A stretch of 33,380 nucleotides of DNA from Paracoccaceae bacterium (GTDB lineage: Bacteria > Pseudomonadota > Alphaproteobacteria > Rhodobacterales > Rhodobacteraceae), in the NCBI GenBank assembly GCA_026706985.1, contig JAPOXR010000024.1:1-33380 (forward strand). Direction: 5' to 3'. Under the pieces are notes generated by a model. It saw nothing but the letters and a program-made list of their open reading frames with translations, was not told the DNA's origin and did not search any database. Positions 1 to 8,001 of the stretch are shown piece after piece. How positions within the stretch are numbered: the first letter of the stretch is position 1; every line of letters begins with the position of its first letter. Both the position numbers and the translations under genes were made by a program.

Positions 1-240
1 ATCGATAATCCTGAACAGCGCGGAGAAGGCGTCATGGCTCGGAATACCGTGCTCAAGCTTCATGAAACGGCGGAGAAACTCCTCCTTTGAACGCCCGAAA
101 AGAGCCATGTCGGTGCATGTCCGACCCCCGCAGATCACGCATAAAAGCGCAATCATGAGCATTTCATGGAGATCATGACGGGTCGCGTTGCTTGTCCGGG
201 GGTCTTCAACCCCCTCGAATATCCATGCCATATCCTGCAT
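1..240 (-). CDS. ISAs1-family transposase, N-terminal part (runs off the window)
   Basis: This reading frame is open from the ATG at 240 to the window edge and encodes 80 residues. They match the N-terminal DDE_Tnp_1-associated domain of ISAs1-family transposases. Visible family marks are an EDPR motif near residue 13, the hydrophobic segment LMIALLCVICGG, the FGRSKEEF block and the IPSHDAF block before the catalytic domain. The DDE residues lie outside the window, so intactness cannot be judged. A TGAGG stretch sits about 10 bases upstream of the ATG and may be the ribosome binding site. The neighbour on the other strand is a broken IS1595-type transposase, so this edge is a mobile-element junction. 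Family assignment comes from motif recognition. Confidence 0.8.
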   Translation of the reverse strand, partial: MQDMAWIFEGVEDPRTSNATRHDLHEMLMIALLCVICGGRTCTDMALFGRSKEEFLRRFMKLEHGIPSHDAFSALFRIID

Positions 241-253
241 CACACTGCCTCAG

Positions 254-272
254 CCTGTTGTTTTTCAACAGG
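254..272. repeat. Perfect 7-bp hairpin upstream of the ISAs1 transposase
   Basis: CCTGTTG (254-260) and CAACAGG (266-272) are perfect inverted copies around a five-base T loop. The structure lies 13 bases upstream of the transposase ATG in its leader. It could form part of the element's end or hinder translation of transcripts entering from outside, as known for some other insertion sequences. Only the symmetry is seen; the role is inferred. Confidence 0.4.
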
Positions 273-283
273 AAATCATGCAG

Positions 284-751
284 CCGTACAAAAGCCAAGA
301 AGAATATTTTCAAACGCGATAGCCCTGAAGGAAAGTCAGGGCGAAAACCATTACTGACAAGGCCGGAAAGACGCTTCGGGGGTTTGTTGAGGGCAATGCC
401 GTGCTCGGGGATGGAACCGAGATATTCACCGACTCAGGTTTCGGTTATCGTCAGCTGCCAAATCAACAGGCTGTCAAGCACAGTGCTGGTGAGTGTGTCG
501 GAGGCCGTGTGCATGCCAACGGGATTGAATCATTCTGGCCAATGTTCAAGCGGGCCCACAAGGGAACATACCACAAGATGCCCCCGAAGCACCTTCAACG
601 CTATGTGGATGAGTTCATCTGGTGGCAGAATGTCAGGGAAATGGATATGGCAGGGATCATGTCAACACTGGTTATCGGGTTGACTGGCAAGCGACTGACC
701 TATGCTGCGCTGATTGCCGATAACGGACTGATGTCACGGGCCAGAGCATGA
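284..751 (+). pseudogene. IS1595/ISXO2-family transposase remnant
   Basis: The C-terminal catalytic part of an ISXO2-like (IS1595-family) transposase is clear from about 329 to 751. It contains the TDSGFGY block, VKHSAGE, the signature HANGIESFW, then KGTYHKMPPKHLQRYVDEF and GKRLTY near the end. The N-terminal zinc-ribbon part is missing. A TGA at 326-328 closes this frame upstream. The preceding basic stretch (AKKNIFKRDSPEGKSGRKP, 289-345) lies in another frame, so there has been a frameshift or an internal deletion. The element is therefore not expected to encode an active enzyme. A GC-clamped sequence ending in ACTCACCC near 884-891 might be its right terminal repeat, but no left copy was found because the left end is lost against the ISAs1 element. 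Confidence 0.8.
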
Positions 752-924
752 AAACAGAGACTTTTGACACGGTTGCTGTTGCGGTCGTTATGCTGTCCTT
801 TGTCATTGTGCAACTCTCCATTCAGCCATTGTTCGGGGATAAAATAAGTGGGTTTACAGCTATGCATAACTCACCCGCCTTCCTTCCGGTTTTGCAATCA
901 GATACAGTATTACCAAGTAGATAA
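748..924 (+). CDS. Small 58-residue ORF overlapping the transposase stop
   Basis: An ATG at 748 overlaps the transposase TGA in the ATGA arrangement typical of translational coupling. It opens a 58-residue frame ending at TAA 922-924. The product begins MKTETFDTVAVAVVML and has a hydrophobic stretch (about residues 8-28) that could be one membrane-spanning or buried helix. No family is recognised. It may be an accessory ORF of the IS1595-type element, or read-through of flanking DNA, since the possible right end of the element near 891 falls inside it. Coding status is uncertain. Confidence 0.3.
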   Translation: MKTETFDTVAVAVVMLSFVIVQLSIQPLFGDKISGFTAMHNSPAFLPVLQSDTVLPSR

Positions 925-963
925 TCCCCATTTTTGTGCCAATTGCGTCCAAGGCACTCTGCC

Positions 964-1620
964 ATGCTCAGTCTTGAAATCTATTCCGATCCGGTCTGCC
1001 CCTGGTGCTTTGTCGGAAAATCCCGGCTAGATTAGGCGCTGGCTCAATCGGACCAAAAAGTCTTCGACATCACATGGAAACCATTCCAGCTTAATCCGGA
1101 CATACCGGCGGAGGGGATGGGCCGGAGGGAATATCTTGAGACAAAATTCGGCGGCAAAGAGGGTGCGGCCCGCGCTTATCAGCCGCTGATTGATACGATT
1201 TCAGCAGACGGGTTAGAGATTCATCTCGACCGGATCCGGCGCATGCCGAATTCACTGGATGCACACCGTCTCATCCGGTGGGCGGAAATTGAGCAGCTTA
1301 ATGTCGAGCGGCTGGTGGATGCGCTCTTCATTGCATTCTTTCGCGATGGCAGAGATATCGGCAGGCCGGAAGAATTGGCTGCAATAGCCGAATCCTGCGG
1401 CATGGGCCGCTCGCTGGCAATCCAGCTTCTGCAGAGCGACGCGGACAAAGACTATGTGCGGCGGTCAGACTACCAGGCGCGCCAAATGGGAATCTCCGCG
1501 GTTCCGCAATTCATTGTCGGCGGACGATATGCCGTGGCAGGTGCACAACCGACCATGCTCTGGAATAAAGTTATTGCGGAGATCCAGACAGGTGACGGTC
1601 GCAAAACAGCGGCCATCTGA
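964..1620 (+). pseudogene. FrnE/DsbA-family oxidoreductase interrupted by an in-frame TAG
   Basis: The frame starting at ATG 964 encodes a thioredoxin-fold DsbA-family protein of the FrnE/2-hydroxychromene-2-carboxylate isomerase type. It begins MLSLEIYSDPVCPWCFVGK, with the CPWC redox motif at residues 12-15. Codon 24 (1033-1035) is TAG. The same frame then continues without interruption for 194 codons to TGA 1618-1620. That part contains family marks such as WKPFQLNPDIP, the inserted helical domain (SLDAHRLIRWAE) and the cis-proline region (GISAVPQFIVGG). The full length would be about 218 residues, normal for the family. A separate start at 1117 would lack the CXXC and is unlikely to make an active enzyme. 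The gene could be a recent nonsense mutant, an amber-read-through gene or a sequencing error. An AAGG stretch lies about 9 bases before ATG 964. Confidence 0.8.
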
Positions 1621-1734
1621 TTCAAAACTTTTTCCTGACTTCGCCGCTTCTACCAACTGCTCTGAGAGTTGCTGCGGGCATTGGTGGTGAAAATCCGCCA
1701 GTTCATCAAATTGGGTCTCCGCCCTTCGACTCGG

Positions 1735-1770
1735 TTCGGGCGCAAGCCGTGAGGTGGGAGCGTGCCCGAA
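1735..1770. other. Inverted repeat in the frnE-like/mfd convergent gap
   Basis: The 190-base gap between the FrnE-like gene and the 3' end of mfd (1621-1810) holds no convincing gene. Its main structure is a 7-bp inverted repeat, TTCGGGC (1735-1741) and GCCCGAA (1764-1770), around 22 bases. A smaller CAAC-N4-GTTG hairpin follows at about 1778. Either could end transcription from one of the two converging genes, but there is no strong T-run. Confidence 0.3.
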
Positions 1771-1810
1771 TGACATTCAACAAGCGTTGTCTTTAACCCG
1801 TCCGCCCTGA

Positions 1811-4800
1811 TCATCGCTCCTTGATTTCGAGAATGTCTTTCGCCAGCTGTCGGACACCTTTGAGTTTCATGTTATCGTTGGACCAGCTGCGGCGGACAGT
1901 CAGCTTGTTTCCGCGTACCGACGCCTGCCCCTTCTGTTTCATGATATAGTCCAAAATTCCGGCAGGGTTTTCGAAACTGTCGTTCTGGAATTCAACCGAG
2001 GCGCCTTTCGAGCCGGCGTCTATGCGGGAAATCCCGGCCTGTCTACAGATTTCCTTTATTCTGACCACACCCAGGAGCAGCTTCACCTCCTTTGGAAGCG
2101 CACCAAATCTGTCGATCAATTCGGCGGCAAATCCCTCGACTGCGCTGCTCTCGGTCATGTTTCCGATACGGCGATACAATCCGAGACGAACCGGGATATC
2201 GGTGACGTAGTGATGCGGAATCAGGGCCGAGACGCCGAGATTCAGCTGCACAGGCTGACCTTCATCCTGTGGCATCGGTTCATCCCCTTTCTTCAGTGAT
2301 GCCACCGCCTCCTGAAGCATCTTCTGATAGAGTTCGACACCAATCTCTTCGATGTGTCCTTTCTGTGCCTCGCCGAGGATATTGCCACTGCCGCGCATAT
2401 CCAGATCCCGGGCAGCGAGATTGAATCCGGTCCCCAGCATGTCCAGCTCGCTGAGGATCTCCAGCCGCCGGGCTGCGGTTTCGGTCAGGGTTTTCTGCCG
2501 TGCATAGGTGATATAGGCATAAGCACGGATACCGGAACGCCCTACTCTGCCCCGGATCTGGTGCAGCTGGGCCAGCCCAAACCGGTCGGCTCTGACGATG
2601 ATGATGGTGTTGGTGGCCGGAATATCCAGCCCGGCGGCAATAATGGTGGTGGAAAGAAGGACATTCCAGCGCCCATCATAAAATTCACCGGTGCGGGCTT
2701 CCATTTCAGTCTTCGACAAGCGTCCATGCGCAGTCACAAATGAAACCTCCGGAACATGCGCCTGCAGAAATTCCTCGAGTTCCGGTAAATCCATGATGCG
2801 CGGCACGACGATCAGACTCTGGCCGCCCCGGTACAGCTCATGCAGCAGGGCCGTCCGCACTGTCACCGCGTCAAATTCGAGCACATAGGTCCGGATCGCC
2901 AGGCGGTCGACCGGAGGGGTCGCGATAATGGACAGGTCACGCACGCCGGAAAGTGCCAGCTGCAGAGTGCGTGGTATCGGTGTCGCCGTCATGGAAAGCA
3001 CGTGCACCGATGTTCGCACGTCCTTCAGGCTTTCCTTCTGCGCAACGCCGAAACTCTGTTCTTCATCCACCACTAACAGGCCGAGATTTTTGAACTGGAT
3101 TGATTTGCTGAGCAGCGCATGGGTGCCGATCACAATGTCACAGCTGCCATCGGCGACAGACCGTTTCGCTTCCTCGGCCTCCGCCTGCCCGACTAGCCGG
3201 GACAATTGACATAATTGGATGGGAAAACCTGCGAAGCGATCCTGAAAGCGATCAAAATGCTGCCGCACCAGAAGCGTGGTCGGCGCGATGACGACAGTCT
3301 GCGCCCCGGACATTGCGGCGGCGAATGCAGCCCGCATCGCCACTTCGGTTTTGCCAAACCCGACATCACCGCAAATGAGTCGATCCATCGGATGTCCGGC
3401 CTCGAGATCCTTAAGAGTATCTTCAATCGCCCGAGCCTGATCTTCGGTTTCACGATGCTGGAAGCGGGCACGAAAACCATCCCATTCCATGCTTTCGGCC
3501 TTGAGAATGGGAGCCGATTTGACCGCGCGCTCGGCAGCGACACGGATAAGCTCCGCCGCCATTTCCAATAGGCTTTTTTTCGCGCGTGCCCGACGTGCCT
3601 GCCAATGTGCCGCACCAAGCCTGTCCAAAGGCGATTCGCCGGAGCCATATCTGGAGAGCAGGCCGATATTGAAAACCGGCAGCAGGAGTTTATCACCGCC
3701 CGCATATTCCAGCACCGCGCAGTCGGTGGAAATGCCGGCGGAGACTATGGTTTTCAACCCTTGATACCGGCCGATGCCATGTTGCTCATGAACAACCAGG
3801 TCACCTTGCACAAAGCCGCTCGATTCATCCAGCAGCTGAGCCGATGGCCGCCGCTTCCGTGCCTGCCTGACCAGCCGCTCACCGAACACATCCTGCTCTG
3901 AGAGAACCGCAAAACCGTCCGTGGTGAATCCGCGCACAATGCTGCAAACGGCTAAATCAATGCACTGGCCGTGGCGGCCCGCCCGACCGAAATCCGAAAT
4001 CTCGACAGTCTCGACGCCGGTCTCACCGAGCATTGAGGCAAATCGACTCCGTGAACCTTCCGACCAGCAGGCGATTATGGTCGGGCGATTCCGACGCAGC
4101 TGGCGCAGATGCGCGGCAACAGAATACAGCAGCGGTTGATCCGTCCGCATGCGCTCGGCACTGAAATCACGCCCCTTGCGCCCGCCCGCATCAATACAAC
4201 CGAGTCCGACCGGCAGTTTCGCCTGTACAAACTGTCTGACTTCTCTATTCCGCAGACACTCTTCGAACTCCTGGTGATCAAGATACAGTGTCCTGGGGTC
4301 AGCCGGCGGGCTTGGACGGTGAGAGATTTTTTGACGGGCCGCATCCGCCCGGTGCCGGTACAACTCCTCTATGCTTTGCCAACGCAATTCGCACAAATGG
4401 CTGAACCGGTCGTCCATGCAGATAATCGCGTCAGGGACATAATCGAAAATCGTGCACAGTTGATCATGGAAGAAGGGCAGCCAGTGTTCAAGCCCGGGAA
4501 TGGGCGTGCCTTCCGAGACTGACGTATAGATTCGGTCATCCTGCCGCGCGGTGCCGAATTCGGCGCGGTAGCGGCGCCGAAAGCGTTCGATCGACTCGCC
4601 ATTCAGTCGGAATTCCGAATCCAGCCCCAACCGGGCTTTGCCGATGCTGTCGACTGTCAATTGAGTTTGCGGGTCGAACCTGCGGATTCCGTCAAGTTGA
4701 TCGCCAAAGAAGTCGAACCGGTATGGAAAGGCGGCGTTCGCCGCGTAGACATCGACGATGCTTCCGCGGACGGCATACTCGCCGCTACCGAATACCTTCG

Positions 4801-5245
4801 GGCAACGGCTATACCCCGCCCTTTCCAGAAACGCCGTGAGTTGCTCCATGGACAGGGCTTTACCGACCCTGGCAACCAATTCACTGTCCGATACAAACTT
4901 GTGGCCCGGAATGCGCTGCAGCGCCGCATTCAGCGTTGTCAGCAGGACCCACTTGCCCCGGCCATTGGCTTTGGCAAGCCGGGTCAGTACCGAGACCCGT
5001 TGGCCGACTATCTGCCGATTTGGTGAAATCCTGCTGTAAGGTGGGCAGTCCCAGGCCGGAAATTCGAGAATTCGTAACCCGGGATCGAAAAATCGCAGCG
5101 CCTCGCGGGTCTCCGTCAGGCGGCGGTCATCCCGGGCAATGTGAAAGACCGGAAAATCAGACTTTGCCAGTAGGTCGGCAATCAGTTTGGCGTCGAATCC
5201 TTCCGGTGCACCGCCGACTGTTATCCGCCGTTGCTTTCCCTGCAT
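1811..5245 (-). CDS. mfd: Transcription-repair coupling factor Mfd
   Basis: Mfd is an ATP-driven DNA translocase that pushes RNA polymerase stalled at lesions off the template and recruits UvrA to start nucleotide excision repair. The 1144 residues match the normal length of about 1150. The order is a UvrB-like region (about 1-350, with FPAWDCPPYSRISP), the CarD-like RNA-polymerase interaction domain (about 478-545, GDLVVHEQHGIGRYQG), and the RecG-like motor with Walker A GDVGFGKTE (626-634) and DEEQ box (727-730). SMTATPIPRTLQLAL, the RGRVGRSG box and the C-terminal UvrA-masking domain follow. The ATG at 5245 fits the start of known homologues. mfd is divergent from hemB across 87 bases. No damage is seen. 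Confidence 0.97.
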   Translation of the reverse strand: MQGKQRRITVGGAPEGFDAKLIADLLAKSDFPVFHIARDDRRLTETREALRFFDPGLRILEFPAWDCPPYSRISPNRQIVGQRVSVLTRLAKANGRGKWVLLTTLNAALQRIPGHKFVSDSELVARVGKALSMEQLTAFLERAGYSRCPKVFGSGEYAVRGSIVDVYAANAAFPYRFDFFGDQLDGIRRFDPQTQLTVDSIGKARLGLDSEFRLNGESIERFRRRYRAEFGTARQDDRIYTSVSEGTPIPGLEHWLPFFHDQLCTIFDYVPDAIICMDDRFSHLCELRWQSIEELYRHRADAARQKISHRPSPPADPRTLYLDHQEFEECLRNREVRQFVQAKLPVGLGCIDAGGRKGRDFSAERMRTDQPLLYSVAAHLRQLRRNRPTIIACWSEGSRSRFASMLGETGVETVEISDFGRAGRHGQCIDLAVCSIVRGFTTDGFAVLSEQDVFGERLVRQARKRRPSAQLLDESSGFVQGDLVVHEQHGIGRYQGLKTIVSAGISTDCAVLEYAGGDKLLLPVFNIGLLSRYGSGESPLDRLGAAHWQARRARAKKSLLEMAAELIRVAAERAVKSAPILKAESMEWDGFRARFQHRETEDQARAIEDTLKDLEAGHPMDRLICGDVGFGKTEVAMRAAFAAAMSGAQTVVIAPTTLLVRQHFDRFQDRFAGFPIQLCQLSRLVGQAEAEEAKRSVADGSCDIVIGTHALLSKSIQFKNLGLLVVDEEQSFGVAQKESLKDVRTSVHVLSMTATPIPRTLQLALSGVRDLSIIATPPVDRLAIRTYVLEFDAVTVRTALLHELYRGGQSLIVVPRIMDLPELEEFLQAHVPEVSFVTAHGRLSKTEMEARTGEFYDGRWNVLLSTTIIAAGLDIPATNTIIIVRADRFGLAQLHQIRGRVGRSGIRAYAYITYARQKTLTETAARRLEILSELDMLGTGFNLAARDLDMRGSGNILGEAQKGHIEEIGVELYQKMLQEAVASLKKGDEPMPQDEGQPVQLNLGVSALIPHHYVTDIPVRLGLYRRIGNMTESSAVEGFAAELIDRFGALPKEVKLLLGVVRIKEICRQAGISRIDAGSKGASVEFQNDSFENPAGILDYIMKQKGQASVRGNKLTVRRSWSNDNMKLKGVRQLAKDILEIKER

Positions 5246-5303
5246 CTACTTCACCACCCCTGAAAAACTCAATCCGCTTCACCTGTGCTTCACCATTATG
5301 TAG

Positions 5304-5317
5304 ACCCGAATACGGGT
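5304..5317. promoter_or_regulatory. Dyad in the mfd/hemB divergent region
   Basis: ACCCG-AATA-CGGGT is a perfect 5-bp dyad in the 87-base gap between the mfd and hemB starts, ending 15 bases before the hemB ATG. On the minus strand a CATAAT sequence (5293-5298) could serve as a -10 element for mfd. The dyad could be an operator or a small leader hairpin; this is inferred from symmetry and position only. Confidence 0.25.
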
Positions 5318-5332
5318 AACGGGTTCAGCCGA

Positions 5333-6334
5333 ATGCAGACATCATTTCCCCCTTTTCCGGTGCACCGCCCGCGCCGCCTGCGCGCACGCGAGGCAATTCG
5401 ACGGCTGGTCAGCGAGAACAGCCTGTCAGCTTCAGATCTGATCTGGCCGGTTTTTGTGCATGAAAATGAAGGCATGCCAATACCGGTTTCCTCAATGCCG
5501 GGGGTCAGCCGGCTTTCGATCGGGCAAGTCGTCGATGCGGCTCAGCAGGCCGCCGAACTCGGCATTCCGGCAATCGCTCTTTTTCCCAGTGTCGACTCCT
5601 CGCTCAAAACTTCCGGCTGCGAGGAGGCTTGGAATCCTGAAAATCTCGCCAACCGGGCAGCCCGCGCTGTCCGCTTAGCCGTTCCAGCGATTGAAGTCAT
5701 GCTTGATGTGGCATTGGACCCGTATAACTCCGACGGACATGACGGATTGCTCCGGAATGGCGAAATCCTGAATGACGAGACATTGGACTGTCTTGAACGG
5801 CAGGCCCTTTGCCATGCCGAGGCCGGCGCAACTATTCTCGGCCCGTCCGACATGATGGATGGAAGAATTGCCCGGATCAGGTCAGCCTTGGAAGATCACG
5901 GTCACGACGGGGTCGTGATTCTCTCCTACGCATCGAAATTCGCATCCGCTTTCTACGGGCCGTTTCGTGATGCGGTCGGTTCAATGGGCACCTTGAAAGG
6001 TAACAAATCAACCTACCAGATTGATCCCGGCAATTCTGATGAAGCCGTTCGAATGGCGATGCGTGACATTCAGGAAGGGGCGGATGCGGTCATGGTGAAA
6101 CCCGGCATGCCATACTTGGATATTTGCCGGCGAATCAGCGATTTGGGCGCGGCTCCGACATTCGCATACCAGGTTTCGGGTGAATATGCGATGATCCGTC
6201 ATGCCGCCGACAAGGGCTGCCTTGACCTTGAATCGGTGGTTCTGGAAAGCCTGCTGGCGTTTAAGCGCGCCGGCTGCGTCGGCATTCTCAGCTATTTCGC
6301 GCCCTTTGCCGCCGGATTGTTGAACCGCGGCTGA
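5333..6334 (+). CDS. hemB: Delta-aminolevulinic acid dehydratase (porphobilinogen synthase)
   Basis: HemB joins two 5-aminolevulinate molecules into porphobilinogen, the first common step of haem, chlorophyll and cobalamin synthesis. From the ATG at 5333 it is 333 residues, normal for the family, and starts just before the conserved RPRRLR block (residues 12-17). The two active-site lysines are in YASKFASAFYGP (K202) and VMVKPGMPY (K256, the Schiff-base lysine). The metal site reads DVALDPYNSDGHDG (125-138), with aspartates and no cysteines, as in the magnesium/potassium-dependent alphaproteobacterial type. An in-frame GTG at 5285 would add 16 residues not usual in the family, so it was not chosen. 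The ribosome binding site is weak. Confidence 0.96.
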   Translation: MQTSFPPFPVHRPRRLRAREAIRRLVSENSLSASDLIWPVFVHENEGMPIPVSSMPGVSRLSIGQVVDAAQQAAELGIPAIALFPSVDSSLKTSGCEEAWNPENLANRAARAVRLAVPAIEVMLDVALDPYNSDGHDGLLRNGEILNDETLDCLERQALCHAEAGATILGPSDMMDGRIARIRSALEDHGHDGVVILSYASKFASAFYGPFRDAVGSMGTLKGNKSTYQIDPGNSDEAVRMAMRDIQEGADAVMVKPGMPYLDICRRISDLGAAPTFAYQVSGEYAMIRHAADKGCLDLESVVLESLLAFKRAGCVGILSYFAPFAAGLLNRG

Positions 6335-6465
6335 AATCCGGCAAATCTGCAACTGCCAATTGCCGAAACCCCGGCGGGTCAAAGATCGCATGACTTTTTC
6401 CCGGTTTCGGACTATTGAGAGCGTCAACAGGCAAGAAATAACTGAGCAACGCAAGGATTCCTCAA

Positions 6466-7026
6466 ATGATTATGTTGAGCAGGCGGGGATTTATCTCGGC
6501 TTCCGCCGCTATGTGCGTGAGCCCGGCGGCGATCAACGCTGCCGACAGCATACAGCTGCGCGAAGAGCTCGAAGCCCAGGCGAATTCGGCACTCCATTTC
6601 CTGATTCAGAATTTTCCCTCGACACAGGATCTGGTCACGAATTCCGCCGGTTTCCTCATTGTTCCGGTCATTACCCAAGGCGCATTGCTGTTAGGAGCGG
6701 CCGTCGGTGACGGGGTTCTGCGGACCAATGGCAAGACCGCAGGTTACTATACTGCGATGCAGGTGAATATCGGGCTGCAGATCAGCGCCCGCCAATATTC
6801 GCAGGCGGTGTTTTTCCTGAATGAGGCGGCGCTGAAGCGTTTCGCCGATAGCCGGAAATGGAGATTTGGTGCCGGCATGCGTTATGTGGTGCTCAAGGAC
6901 ACACAAGGGTCATCCTATGACTCGCTTACCCGGCATGCCGATGTTGCCGGAATGTCCTTTGGGAATTCGGGGCTGTATATCGGAGCTTCCCTTGAGGGCA
7001 CCCGCTACACACCGCTTGAAGGTTGA
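6466..7026 (+). CDS. Exported SYLF/Ysc84-domain lipid-binding protein
   Basis: The 186-residue product has a twin-arginine-type signal (SRRGFISASAAM, residues 5-16) and a likely cleavage site after AINA near residue 25, so export by the Tat route is likely. The mature part carries the SYLF (Ysc84) domain: a helical start with repeated short-chain residues, GFLIVPVITQGALLLGAAVGDGVL, GKTAGYYTAMQVNIGLQ and a C-terminal beta part ending SLEGTRYTP. Eukaryotic SYLF domains bind phosphoinositides; the bacterial role is unknown, with membrane or periplasmic lipid binding likely. AAGGA lies 8 bases before the ATG and supports this start. It follows hemB by 131 bases and ends 25 bases from a converging gene. 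Confidence 0.85.
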   Translation: MIMLSRRGFISASAAMCVSPAAINAADSIQLREELEAQANSALHFLIQNFPSTQDLVTNSAGFLIVPVITQGALLLGAAVGDGVLRTNGKTAGYYTAMQVNIGLQISARQYSQAVFFLNEAALKRFADSRKWRFGAGMRYVVLKDTQGSSYDSLTRHADVAGMSFGNSGLYIGASLEGTRYTPLEG

Positions 7027-7051
7027 ACATGGGCACGGGCGCGCTTTCCGC

Positions 7052-7924
7052 TCAGTCCAGCGCCCGCAGCCTCTGAATCAGGCTTGAAGTGTCCCATCTG
7101 TGTCCGCCGATTTTCTGCACATCCTTATAAAACTGATCGACGAGTGCGGTGACCGGCAGGCTGGCGCCGAACTCCTCCGCCGCCGCCAGGCAGATACCGA
7201 GATCCTTGCGCATCCAGTCGACGGCAAATCCAAAATCGAATTCGCCCGCCAACATGGTTTGGCTGCGGTTTTCCATTTGCCAGGACCCGGCGGCTCCCTT
7301 GGAGATCACCTGCACCAGCTCTTCCCCGTCCAACCCGGCCTTCTGGGCGAAATTCAACCCTTCCGCGAGTCCTTGCACCAATCCGGCAATGCAGATCTGG
7401 TTGACCATCTTGGCCAATTGCCCGGAGCCGGAGCCGCCAAGCCGGCGGCAGATTTTCGAATAGGCGTTGATAATCGGCTCCACCCGGCGGAACGCCGCCT
7501 CGCTGCCTCCGCACATCACCGACAGGGCTCCATTCTCGGCACCTGCCTGTCCGCCCGAGACCGGCGCATCCACAAAGTCGAAACCACCCTCGCGGGCCTG
7601 CGCGCAGAGTTCCCTGGTGACCGCGGCGGAAACCGTCGTATGGTCCACGAAAACCGTCCCGCCGGCCATGGCTGAGAAAGCACCGGAGGCGCCAGTGCAA
7701 ACTTGCCGCAGGTCATCGTCATTGCCTACGCAGGCGAATACAACTTCCGCTGCCGCCGCCGCCGCCGCCGGTGTGTCCGCAGCGTGCCCGGTATATTCAG
7801 CCATCCATTTTTTTGCCTTTTCACCGGTCCGGTTGTAGACAGTGACTTCATGGCCGGCCGCCGCCAGGTGGCCGGCCATCGGATAACCCATGACACCGAT
7901 ACCGATAAAACCCACTTTCGCCAT
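7052..7924 (-). CDS. NAD(P)-dependent beta-hydroxyacid dehydrogenase (3-hydroxyisobutyrate dehydrogenase family)
   Basis: This 290-residue enzyme belongs to the family of 3-hydroxyisobutyrate dehydrogenase, tartronate semialdehyde reductase and GLYR-type reductases. The N-terminal Rossmann fold begins MAKVGFIGIGVMGYPMAG with NR at 31-32. The substrate-binding signature DAPVSGGQAGAENG lies at about 119-132. The catalytic lysine is K172 in GSGQLAKMVNQ. The C-terminal helical dimer domain is complete. The start at 7924 is preferred because GGAGA lies about 8 bases upstream and the Rossmann strand starts at once; an upstream in-frame start at 7960 would add 12 unlikely residues. A run of seven alanines (residues 53-59) is encoded by repeated GCC/GCG. 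The exact substrate cannot be told from sequence. It is divergent from the acylase gene across 77 bases. Confidence 0.9.
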   Translation of the reverse strand: MAKVGFIGIGVMGYPMAGHLAAAGHEVTVYNRTGEKAKKWMAEYTGHAADTPAAAAAAAEVVFACVGNDDDLRQVCTGASGAFSAMAGGTVFVDHTTVSAAVTRELCAQAREGGFDFVDAPVSGGQAGAENGALSVMCGGSEAAFRRVEPIINAYSKICRRLGGSGSGQLAKMVNQICIAGLVQGLAEGLNFAQKAGLDGEELVQVISKGAAGSWQMENRSQTMLAGEFDFGFAVDWMRKDLGICLAAAEEFGASLPVTALVDQFYKDVQKIGGHRWDTSSLIQRLRALD

Positions 7925-8001
7925 TCTGGATTCTCCGAGACTTATTTCAACCGGCCACATAAGGCTTTCCGCTGTGAAACGCTATCAACTGGAACGATAG
8001 T

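Noticed and set aside
964-1620. Link between the TAG in the FrnE-like gene and pyrrolysine use suggested by the nearby MttB remnant
   Set aside because: No pyl genes or suppressor tRNA are visible, the MttB piece looks like the betaine type, and the TAG is explained more simply by mutation or error.
3193-3705. 170-residue minus-strand frame inside mfd
   Set aside because: It overlaps the conserved motor core of mfd in another frame and encodes a basic, motif-free sequence.
5285-5332. Upstream GTG extension of hemB
   Set aside because: It adds 16 residues not found in the family, runs through the mfd/hemB promoter gap and its dyad, and ATG 5333 starts just before the conserved RPRRLR block.
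7100-7700. Two overlapping 191-residue frames (plus 7100-7675, minus 7125-7700) inside the dehydrogenase gene
   Set aside because: They are shadow frames of the dehydrogenase with low-complexity arginine/glycine-rich products and no family motifs.
7740-7775. GCC/GGC triplet run as a possible repeat element
   Set aside because: It encodes the alanine run of the dehydrogenase and is explained by codon bias in a GC-rich genome.
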